This document shows, in pieces, positions 5,247-11,296 of a DNA stretch of 11,296 bases (position 1 is the stretch's first letter; every line of letters begins with the position of its first letter). This stretch comes from an uncultured Lachnospiraceae bacterium (GTDB lineage Bacteria > Bacillota > Clostridia > Lachnospirales > Lachnospiraceae). A program made the translations under genes and the position numbers. The notes below the pieces were generated by a model. The model saw nothing but the letters and a program-made list of their open reading frames with translations, searched no databases and was not told where the DNA came from. Location of the stretch: positions 1 through 11,296 of the forward strand of contig CANQQN010000050.1 of NCBI GenBank assembly GCA_947625995.1. The letters are read 5' to 3'.

Positions 5247-5343
5247 CATTTCCTCCGTCCCTGTCTTACTTTCCCCGCGGTTCCCGGATTTTGATACCGG
5301 TCCGTCTCTTTCCATACTCGCCAAAGCTTTCTGCCTTATCCTG

Positions 5344-5372
5344 ATTATAATTTTATTCTTTCCATAAATCAA
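5344..5372 (-). promoter_or_regulatory. Promoter of the DNA glycosylase gene
   Basis: On the minus strand TTGATT (5367-5372) and a perfect TATAAT (5344-5349) lie 17 bp apart. Expected start is near 5337, giving an untranslated leader of about 90 nt to the ATG at 5246. Confidence 0.7.
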
Positions 5373-5442
5373 TTTTTCTTTTTATAAATTTTTCCGCCTG
5401 TTTCCGGCAATACTAACACCAATCATTTGATCCTGACGTCCA

Positions 5443-5476
5443 AAGTCAACGTTTTCCTGTCCGAATATTCAGGACA
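5443..5476 (+). promoter_or_regulatory. Candidate control region of the beta-glucoside operon
   Basis: Two overlapping sites. A cre-like sequence at 5443-5457 (AAGTCAACGTTTTCC) matches 12 of 15 positions of the relaxed CcpA consensus. Just after it TGTCC (5458-5462) and GGACA (5472-5476) flank the palindrome GAATATTC (5463-5470), perfect except for one extra A. A partly overlapping TGAC/GTCA dyad lies just upstream. They end about 33 nt before the EII start codon. No convincing -35/-10 pair and no BglG-type RAT antiterminator was found. No sugar-specific regulator is encoded nearby. Confidence 0.35.
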
Positions 5477-5509
5477 CCACCCGATCTTTTTTAAAAAGGA
5501 GCATTGATC

Positions 5510-7414
5510 ATGGCAAAAAATTATGCAGATATCGCCAAGGCAGTATTAAAACATGTGGGCGGCGAGACGAATGTCACTCATCTGGAGCACTGCTCCACCC
5601 GCCTGCGGTTTTCCATTGTCGATCCGGAGAAAATCGACAAAGACGCGCTGAAGGCCACCTCCGGCGTCATGGGCGTAGTGGGCAGCGGCAGCCAGTGTCA
5701 GGTCGTCATCGGAAACGACGTCATCGAAGTGTACGACGAACTGATCAGGCTCGGAACCTTTCAGGGGGACGGCAAAACACAGGTCTCTTCCGGCGAAAAA
5801 AAGAAGCCGGGCGCAACGATCCTTGATTTTATCGTTGGCATCTTCCAGCCTCTGGTACCGGCCATCGCAGGCGCCGGTATTTTAAAAGCCCTTTTGTCCC
5901 TGCTGACCCTCACGGGCGTCATGGCCGCCGACAGCCCATGGTATCGGGTCCTGTTTCAGGCCGCAGACTCCGCGCTCTACTTCCTGCCCATTCTGGTGGC
6001 GGTGACCATGGCCACCAAGCTGAATATCAACCGGCTGGTGGCGGTGGCTGCCGCAGGAGCGCTGATCCTGCCGGGCATGAATGCCCTGATGGCGGAGGGC
6101 ATCAGCCTGTGGGGAATTGAAGTGACAAATATCAGCTACAGCTATCAGGTATTCCCTACCATTTTAAGTGTGGGATTCTTATATTTTGTGGAAAAGTACG
6201 TGACAAAATTTTCTCCGAAACCGATCCGCGTATTCTTTGTTCCTCTGATCTGCTTTGCGGTCGTAATCCCTGTGACGCTCCTGATCCTTGGTCCCGTTGG
6301 ATACACCGTGGGACAATGGCTGACCGCCGTGATCCTGTTCCTCTACGGCAGGCTGGGCTGGATCGCCGTTGCCCTCCTAGCTGCCATTCTTCCGTTTATG
6401 ATCGCCACCGGTATGCACAAGGCCTTCGTTCCCTACGCGGTATCTTCCATCACGGAGATGGGTTCCGAGCTTCTGTATATGCCTGCGTCTCTGGCCCACA
6501 ACATTTCCGAGAGCGGCGCCTGCTTTGCGGTAGCTCTCCGCTCCAAAGATCCCGACACCCGGTCCACAGCGGTTTCCGCAGGCATTTCTGCTCTCTTCGG
6601 CATCACAGAGCCGGCCCTGTACGGCGTGACCCTGCAGAATAAACGGGCGCTCTCCGGCGTAGTCATCGGCAGCTTTGTCAGCGGGCTGGCCGTCGGACTG
6701 GCGGGGCTGAAAGCTTTTGTGGCTATGGGGCCCGGCCTTGCCGGCATGGCCATGTTTGTGGACCCGGAAAACAGCAGGAATATCCTCTGGTCCTTTGTTG
6801 GCTTCGGTGTGGCGCTGTTCGTCTCTTTTCTCGCAACCCTTGTGCTGTATCGGGACAGCAGGCTGACTGCCGCCACATCTGACGGCCAAAGGGACGATGC
6901 TTCCGGTGAATTACCCCAAAAAGAGCATCCGGCAAAAAGCGGCGGTTCTATCCTAAGTCCGCTGAAAGGAAAACTGATCCCTCTGGAGGATGTCAGCGAC
7001 GAAGTGTTCTCCGCAGGGATCTTAGGCGGCGGCATGGCGGTCATTCCGGAAAAAGGAGAACTGTACGCGCCGGCGGACGCCACCATCGAAACGGTATTTG
7101 ATTCCAAGCACGCCATCTCCATGGCCTGTGAAAACGGCGCGGAGCTTCTGGTCCATGTGGGCCTTGACACCGTAAAACTGGAGGGTAAGCATTTCGAGCC
7201 TCAGGTAAAAAACGGCGACAAGGTAAAAGCCGGACAGCTGATCATGAAATTTGATCTGGAAGCGCTGAAAAACGAGGGCTATGACACCGTGACCCCTGTA
7301 ATCCTCACCAACTCCGACGACTTTAAAATCGATAAGGCTCCGGAGGGCATGGTACAGCACGGGGATACTATCATCGGCTTTGCCCGGAAGGAGGAAGATC
7401 ATGAGCTTTCCTGA
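5510..7414 (+). CDS. PTS beta-glucoside transporter subunit EIIBCA
   Basis: A membrane permease that imports and phosphorylates beta-glucosides using phosphate from HPr. Its 634 residues carry all three domains in the order B-C-A, as in BglF/BglP. EIIB (about 1-90) has the phosphocysteine Cys28 in HLEHCSTRLRF. EIIC (about 100-460) has many membrane helices and the conserved IATGMHKAF (His303) and GITEPALYGVTL segments. A polar linker (about 460-490) follows. EIIA (about 495-625) has the phosphorylated His549 in LLVHVGLDTVKLEG, matching His547 of E. coli BglF. ATG 5510 has AAGGAG 8 nt upstream; an in-frame TTG six bases earlier is not preferred. The downstream gene overlaps it by 14 nt. Exact sugar (arbutin/salicin, cellobiose, gentiobiose) cannot be told. 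Members are often named bglF or bglP. Confidence 0.95.
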   Translation: MAKNYADIAKAVLKHVGGETNVTHLEHCSTRLRFSIVDPEKIDKDALKATSGVMGVVGSGSQCQVVIGNDVIEVYDELIRLGTFQGDGKTQVSSGEKKKPGATILDFIVGIFQPLVPAIAGAGILKALLSLLTLTGVMAADSPWYRVLFQAADSALYFLPILVAVTMATKLNINRLVAVAAAGALILPGMNALMAEGISLWGIEVTNISYSYQVFPTILSVGFLYFVEKYVTKFSPKPIRVFFVPLICFAVVIPVTLLILGPVGYTVGQWLTAVILFLYGRLGWIAVALLAAILPFMIATGMHKAFVPYAVSSITEMGSELLYMPASLAHNISESGACFAVALRSKDPDTRSTAVSAGISALFGITEPALYGVTLQNKRALSGVVIGSFVSGLAVGLAGLKAFVAMGPGLAGMAMFVDPENSRNILWSFVGFGVALFVSFLATLVLYRDSRLTAATSDGQRDDASGELPQKEHPAKSGGSILSPLKGKLIPLEDVSDEVFSAGILGGGMAVIPEKGELYAPADATIETVFDSKHAISMACENGAELLVHVGLDTVKLEGKHFEPQVKNGDKVKAGQLIMKFDLEALKNEGYDTVTPVILTNSDDFKIDKAPEGMVQHGDTIIGFARKEEDHELS

Positions 7415-8855
7415 AGGATTTTTGTGGGGCGGCGCCACAGCCGCAAACCAGATCGAGGGCGCTTGGAATGTGGACGGCAAGGGCTGGTCCGTTGACGACG
7501 TGGCCACCTACAAGCCCAACGTGGATGTGCGGGACTACAAGTCCCATGTGACTATTTCCAGCACGGCCATCAAGCAGGCGATGGAGGACTTGGATGATAC
7601 CTATTATCCAAAACGCCGGGGCATCGACTTTTTTCACCATTACAAGGAGGATCTGGCGCTGCTTGCGGAAATGGGTTTCAAAGTATTCCGTCTCTCCATC
7701 GCTTGGACAAGACTGTTCCCAACGGGAGAAGAAAAAGAGCCAAACCCTGCAGGATTGGCCTTCTACGACAGTGTTTTTCAGGAAATGAAGCGGCTGCATA
7801 TCGAGCCGCTGGTAACGCTGTCACACTATGAGATGCCTCTGGCTCTGAGCTTAAACTACAACGGCTGGACAGACCGCCGGGTCATCGACTGTTTTCTGCG
7901 GTTCTGCCGCACCTGCTTTTCCCACTATGGAAAATATGTAAAATACTGGCTGAATTTTAATGAAGTGGACAGCATTCTGAGGCACTCCTTCATTACGGCG
8001 GGCATCATACCAGAACTTTGCGGGGAAAAGGGCGAGATCGCCTGCTGCTATCAGGCGCTGCACCACCAGTTTGTGGCGGCGGGTCTGACCACAAAGCTCT
8101 GCCACGAGATGATCCCCGGCAGCGAGATAGGCTGTATGCTCACAAAGCTTACCACCTACCCGCGCACCTGCGCGCCGGAGGATGTGGCAGTTACCCAGCA
8201 GAAAAATCTAAAAAACGTATTTTATTCCGATGTGATGGTATTTGGGGAATATCCGAGACTGATCTTAAAAAATCTGGAAAACCGGGGCATCTCTATTGAA
8301 ATGGAGCCCGGCGACCTGAAGATCATCAAGGAGGGCACTGTGGATTTTGTGTCCTTCAGTTATTATATGAGCATGACGGAGTCCGCGGACCCAAACGCCG
8401 AAAGGACGCCGGGCAATACGGTGCTTGGCGTCAGGAATCCCTATCTCTCATCCAGTGAATGGGGCTGGCAGGTAGATCCCGTAGGCCTGCGCATCTCCCT
8501 GATCGAGCTATATGATCGTTATAAAAAACCGTTGTTTGTGGTGGAGAACGGCATCGGGGCAAAGGACGTGGTGGAGCCGGACGGCTCCATTCACGACCCC
8601 TACCGGATCGACTATTTCCGCAGGCATTTTCAGGAGATGAAAAAAGCCGTTGAAGCAGGCGTGGAACTGATGGGCTACACAAGCTGGGCGCCCATCGACC
8701 TGATCAGCGCCTCCACCAGCCAGATGAGCAAGCGCTATGGGTTCATCTATGTGGATCAGGACGATCTGGGCCGCGGAACCTTAAAGAGAATCAAAAAAGA
8801 CAGCTTTTACTGGTATCAGAAAGTGATCCGGACAAACGGCGCGGATCTGTCATAA
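7401..8855 (+). CDS. 6-phospho-beta-glucosidase (GH1)
   Basis: A cytoplasmic glycoside hydrolase of family 1, 484 residues, which splits the 6-phospho-beta-glucoside delivered by the upstream permease into glucose-6-phosphate and aglycone. It opens with the GH1 start motif SFPEGFLWGGATAANQIEG. The acid/base Glu188 is in NFNEVDS (a variant of the usual TFNEIN), the nucleophile Glu382 in VVENGIGAKD, and the C-terminal half holds YTSWAPIDLIS and SQMSKRYGFIYVD. The Ser-x-x-x-Ser/Lys/Tyr cluster there fits the phosphate pocket of 6-phospho enzymes such as BglA/BglB. AAGGAGG (7388-7394) lies 6 nt from ATG 7401, within the end of the permease gene, so translation is probably coupled. An earlier in-frame TTG (7380) is rejected. 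Confidence 0.95.
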   Translation: MSFPEGFLWGGATAANQIEGAWNVDGKGWSVDDVATYKPNVDVRDYKSHVTISSTAIKQAMEDLDDTYYPKRRGIDFFHHYKEDLALLAEMGFKVFRLSIAWTRLFPTGEEKEPNPAGLAFYDSVFQEMKRLHIEPLVTLSHYEMPLALSLNYNGWTDRRVIDCFLRFCRTCFSHYGKYVKYWLNFNEVDSILRHSFITAGIIPELCGEKGEIACCYQALHHQFVAAGLTTKLCHEMIPGSEIGCMLTKLTTYPRTCAPEDVAVTQQKNLKNVFYSDVMVFGEYPRLILKNLENRGISIEMEPGDLKIIKEGTVDFVSFSYYMSMTESADPNAERTPGNTVLGVRNPYLSSSEWGWQVDPVGLRISLIELYDRYKKPLFVVENGIGAKDVVEPDGSIHDPYRIDYFRRHFQEMKKAVEAGVELMGYTSWAPIDLISASTSQMSKRYGFIYVDQDDLGRGTLKRIKKDSFYWYQKVIRTNGADLS

Positions 8856-8906
8856 AAAAACTGCGGCAGACAAGCTGTGAAAGCCTGCTATCTGCTGCAG
8901 TTTTTT
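8855..8906. terminator. Intrinsic terminator, beta-glucoside operon
   Basis: CTGCGGCAGA (8861-8870) pairs with TCTGCTGCAG (8891-8900): ten pairs, one being G-U on the plus strand. A-runs (8854-8860) and T-runs (8901-8906) flank it, so it can stop transcription of the plus-strand operon and, with one mismatch, of the DUF362 gene arriving on the minus strand. Confidence 0.88.
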
Positions 8907-8911
8907 GCCGG

Positions 8912-9796
8912 TTAATCAATAGAAATAAGCTCGTATTCTTTCGTGCCGAAGCCAAGGGCCGCCGCCGCGTCTATGGTGTGGGTTCCATTTAAGGATTCCA
9001 CTCTCTGAAGGAAATGGTCCCTGCCGGGATCCTTCGACTGATAGATCAGATCCATGCACGCCTGATCCAGCGCCACCGGATCCGTAGAAGACAGAATGCC
9101 GATATCCGCCATACAGGGATCCTCCGCCACGGCGCAGCAATCACAGTCCACGGACAGATTGCACATGATGTTCACATAGGCGATCCGATCCTTAAAATAC
9201 TCGGCGATACTCTCCGCCGCGTCCGCCATGGATTCGCAAAATACATCCTGAGGCGCCATGTGACCCCAGACGATATTCTGATCGTCGATGCGCCCGCCGG
9301 AATGAATGAGGCATTTTCCCTTCGTGGACGCGCATCCAATGGCAAGCTGCTTCAGCGCGCCGCCGTAGCCGCCGGCGGGATGGCCTTTAAAGTGGGCCAG
9401 CACAAGCATGGAATCGTAGTCCGCCATATGCTTCCCCACGTAGTTTTCCTTCAGGACATGCCCGTTGGGGATCTCAAGCTTTAGATCCGGGCCCTCCCCG
9501 TCCATCAGATCCACCTGAAAGTATTTTTTCCAGCCGTGGTCCTCCATCAGCTTCTCATGCTTTTCCGTGGAATTTCTCTCTCCGTCGTAAGCGGTGTTGC
9601 ACTCCACCACCGTACCCTTTACATACTCCACCATGGGACGCATGAATTCCGGATGGAGAAAATTCTGATTGCCGGCTTCACCGGAATGTACCTTTACCGC
9701 CACCCTGCCGGTCAGAGGCCGGTCAAGCGCTCGGTACATCTCAATTACCTTTTCCGGCGTGATCTTTTTCGTAAAATAAACTTTCGCCTTTTCCAT
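8912..9796 (-). CDS. DUF362 domain-containing protein
   Basis: A 294-residue member of the DUF362 family, proteins of unsettled function that often carry a C-terminal 2x[4Fe-4S] ferredoxin domain. Here the length fits the DUF362 core only, and no CxxCxxCxxxC ferredoxin motif is present. Conserved blocks: VAVKVHSGEAGNQNFLHP (about 33-50), HFKGHPAGGYGGALKQLAIGCASTKGK (about 135-161), a Cys cluster CNLSVDCDCC (about 213-222), and DIGILSSTDPVALDQACMDLI (about 232-252). No signal peptide is seen. AAGGGGTGA precedes ATG 9796. It lies 52 nt downstream of the AIM24-type gene with no strong promoter between, so the two are probably co-transcribed. Metal binding through the His and Cys clusters is plausible but not shown. 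Confidence 0.9.
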   Translation of the reverse strand: MEKAKVYFTKKITPEKVIEMYRALDRPLTGRVAVKVHSGEAGNQNFLHPEFMRPMVEYVKGTVVECNTAYDGERNSTEKHEKLMEDHGWKKYFQVDLMDGEGPDLKLEIPNGHVLKENYVGKHMADYDSMLVLAHFKGHPAGGYGGALKQLAIGCASTKGKCLIHSGGRIDDQNIVWGHMAPQDVFCESMADAAESIAEYFKDRIAYVNIMCNLSVDCDCCAVAEDPCMADIGILSSTDPVALDQACMDLIYQSKDPGRDHFLQRVESLNGTHTIDAAAALGFGTKEYELISID

Positions 9797-9848
9797 ACAG
9801 TCACCCCTTAATTACTATCCGCTTTTCAACTATATCCCTATGCCGTCC

Positions 9849-10532
9849 TTAATTTCCTCCGGCGGGCATATATTTCAAAAGTGCGGCCGCCACGCCGGAG
9901 ATCGGCATAGTCTGCAGCCAGATATGGCCCGGACCGGTAATGACCGTATTGAAAAAGCCTTCGCCGCCGAGCAGCTTGTTTTTCAACCCCGGCACCGTCT
10001 GGATCTCCATGGAACAGGTACTGTCCATAGCCGCCAGATACCCTGTGTCTACAATGATCTTCTGGCCGGGCTGCAGGTCATATTCTATGATATGCCCGTC
10101 AAATTCCAGAAAGGCGATGCCGTTTCCGGACAGCTTCTGCATAATAAAGCCCTCGCCGCCAAAGAAGCCGGCGCCCAGCTTTTTCTGGAAGAATACCGAG
10201 AGGCCGACCCCGGCCTCAGAAGCCAGAAAGCCCGATTTCTGTACTACCAGTTCTTTTCCCGGACCGATCTCATAAGGAACGATCTTCCCCGGAAAACTGG
10301 ACGCAAAGGCGATCATGCCGGGACCGCCTGCCGCAGTATAACTATTCTGAAATAAAGATTCTCCCGCAAACATCCTTCCAAAAGCCTTTCCGATGCCGCC
10401 GTTGGAGGAGGTCTCCATTTTCATATTGGGGGACATCCAGCTCATGGAACCCCGCTCAGTGATCATCTTCTCGCCGCTCTCCAAATGACATACCACCACA
10501 GGAAGCGTTTCTCCTTTGATTTCGTAACGCAT
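9849..10532 (-). CDS. TIGR00266/AIM24-family protein
   Basis: A 227-residue protein of the bacterial TIGR00266 branch of the AIM24 family. These proteins fold as a Gly-rich beta-barrel; the family is named from a yeast mitochondrial protein, but its bacterial role is unsettled. Hallmarks: MRYEIKGETLPVVVCHLESGEKMITERGSMSWMS at the N terminus, GGPGMIAFASSFPGKIVPYEI (about 69-89), FFGGEGFIMQKLSGNGIAFLEFDG (about 122-145) and LGGEGFFNTVITGPGHIWLQTMP near the C terminus. There is no signal peptide or membrane segment. Length is typical. ATG 10532 follows AAGGGAG by 8-9 nt. A consensus promoter lies 40 nt further upstream. It is followed by the DUF362 gene. Confidence 0.94.
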   Translation of the reverse strand: MRYEIKGETLPVVVCHLESGEKMITERGSMSWMSPNMKMETSSNGGIGKAFGRMFAGESLFQNSYTAAGGPGMIAFASSFPGKIVPYEIGPGKELVVQKSGFLASEAGVGLSVFFQKKLGAGFFGGEGFIMQKLSGNGIAFLEFDGHIIEYDLQPGQKIIVDTGYLAAMDSTCSMEIQTVPGLKNKLLGGEGFFNTVITGPGHIWLQTMPISGVAAALLKYMPAGGN

Positions 10533-10569
10533 AGTTCTTCTCCCTTCAAACTACATTTTCCTAATTTAT

Positions 10570-10598
10570 ATTATAAACGACTGCTTTTTCTTTGTAAA
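10570..10598 (-). promoter_or_regulatory. Promoter of the TIGR00266-DUF362 pair
   Basis: On the minus strand TTTACA (10593-10598) and a perfect TATAAT (10570-10575) are 17 bp apart. Start is expected near 10563, giving a short leader of about 30 nt. Confidence 0.75.
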
Positions 10599-10669
10599 CC
10601 AGCCTTTCTACGATTTTATTTTTTATTACTATTTACTGTTGACCGCCCGCCCCTTCTTTTGAGCCACAG

Positions 10670-11296
10670 TCATTCCACGATCTGCCAAGGCAAAATGGGC
10701 AGTTCATAAAACCGCCTGCCACCGGCCTGATAAACAGCGTCCGCAATGGCCGGCAGCGGGGTGTTGATCACGATCTCCCCGATGGATTTGGCTCCGAAGG
10801 GACCGGCGTCCTCATAGCTGTTTTCAAAAGCCACATGAATGTGTCCGAAATCCGTCCGGGCGGGAATCTTGTACTGCATCAGAGAATTTTCGTAAACCTG
10901 CCCCTCTTTGCCGTAGGTGATATTCTCCGTCAGGGCCATACCGATGCCCTGTAGAATGCCGCCCTCCGCCTGCACCCTTGCAAGATTGGGGTTGATAGGC
11001 GTGCCACAGTCCACGGCGGCATAAAAATCCACGACCTCCACATGGCCTGTATCCGGATCCAGTTCGATCTCCGCAACGCCTGCCATAAAAGGCGGCGGCG
11101 ATACCGGAGAACTGTGGGTATAGGTAGTTTCCAGCGCCACGTCGTTGCCGCACATAGAGGCCACCACGATCTCTGCCAAAGAGACCGTCTTCTCCTGCTG
11201 AAGATCCTCTTTTTTCTTTTGTATGTACACCTGCTTTCCGTCAAATTCCACCTGCTCCTTTTGGCAGCCCAGAAGCTTCGCGCCCAGCCCGCAGAT
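10670..11296 (-). CDS. Molybdenum hydroxylase large subunit, C-terminal part (partial)
   Basis: The last 208 residues of a xanthine dehydrogenase/aldehyde oxidase-type molybdopterin-binding subunit; the gene runs off the right edge without a start (the frame is open to 11296). The family oxidises purines or other N-heterocycles and aldehydes with a Mo-cofactor, usually together with FAD and 2Fe-2S subunits. Seen here: VAEIELDPDTGHVEVVDFYAAVDCGTPINP, the QAEGGILQGIGMALTENI block, and GPFGAKSIGEI, whose Glu matches the catalytic glutamate of the family (GAKxxGE). The end, PAIADAVYQAGGRRFYELPI, is the usual C terminus. The GTG at 11251 is an internal Val codon. There is a 137-nt gap before the TIGR00266 start, with no clear terminator in it. 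The substrate cannot be told. Confidence 0.93.
   Translation of the reverse strand: MCGLGAKLLGCQKEQVEFDGKQVYIQKKKEDLQQEKTVSLAEIVVASMCGNDVALETTYTHSSPVSPPPFMAGVAEIELDPDTGHVEVVDFYAAVDCGTPINPNLARVQAEGGILQGIGMALTENITYGKEGQVYENSLMQYKIPARTDFGHIHVAFENSYEDAGPFGAKSIGEIVINTPLPAIADAVYQAGGRRFYELPILPWQIVE

Noticed and set aside
5247..5372. N-terminal extension of the DNA glycosylase to 5372
   Set aside because: The extra 42 residues are not conserved-looking, lie over and upstream of the predicted promoter start, and lack a ribosome binding site. GGAGG supports the ATG at 5246.
6377..7170. Long minus-strand frames opposite the PTS gene
   Set aside because: They are shadows of the high-GC third positions of the EIIBCA gene, with no domain or start signal.
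9840..10355. 171-codon plus-strand frame
   Set aside because: It is antisense to the TIGR00266 gene, whose family motifs are unmistakable on the other strand.
11249..11251. GTG at 11251 as the start of the molybdenum hydroxylase gene
   Set aside because: The frame continues upstream to the edge with family-like sequence (GLGAKLLGC), so the GTG is an internal codon and the gene is cut by the window.

Overview
The window looks like chromosomal DNA from a Gram-positive, low-to-mid GC anaerobe of the Clostridia, most likely a Lachnospiraceae-type gut bacterium. This is inferred from strong AGGAGG-type ribosome binding sites, sigma-A promoters with 17-18 bp spacing in AT-rich gaps, and the gene families present: PadR with a HAAS/DUF3887 membrane protein, a short DtxR regulator beside a TM-HMA protein, a BglF-type PTS with a GH1 enzyme, and DUF362, TIGR00266 and xanthine-dehydrogenase-type proteins. 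No rRNA, tRNA, CRISPR array, transposase, integrase or phage gene was seen. No wholly new multigene system is evident; the unusual material is mostly in the intergenic regions.

Left part (1-1803), minus strand. A bidirectional-looking terminator at the left edge closes a three-gene unit: a PadR-type repressor (1375-1710), a small membrane protein (1004-1318) and a HAAS-like/DUF3887 single-pass membrane protein (131-781). The unit has a consensus promoter with a perfect inverted repeat over the predicted start of transcription, which suggests PadR autoregulation. Between genes two and three lies an array of four 38-bp tandem repeats, each carrying a Shine-Dalgarno-like sequence in the transcribed direction.

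Metal-handling part (1860-4648). mgtE, a Mg2+ transporter/channel gene (minus strand), follows a long leader of about 360 nt. The leader has its own promoter, two possible intrinsic terminators and a possible 57-codon Cys-rich small ORF. Upstream, also on the minus strand, is a membrane-anchored HMA metal-binding protein. It is divergent from a DtxR/MntR-family regulator that starts with TTG, and a 6-6-6 dyad (AGTTAG/CTAACT) sits directly downstream of the HMA promoter -10. The likely logic is divalent-metal-dependent repression of the HMA gene and perhaps the regulator itself.

Centre (4662-8906). A 3-methyladenine DNA glycosylase gene (minus strand) converges on dtxR. Divergent from it is a two-gene beta-glucoside operon: an EIIBCA permease and an overlapping GH1 6-phospho-beta-glucosidase. 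Together they import and phosphorylate aryl-beta-glucosides or beta-disaccharides, then cleave the phosphorylated product. The operon ends in a clear terminator.

Right part (8912-11296), minus strand. A TIGR00266/AIM24 protein gene with its own strong promoter is followed by a DUF362 gene. Upstream, running off the window, is the C-terminal part of a molybdenum hydroxylase (xanthine dehydrogenase/aldehyde oxidase-type) large subunit.
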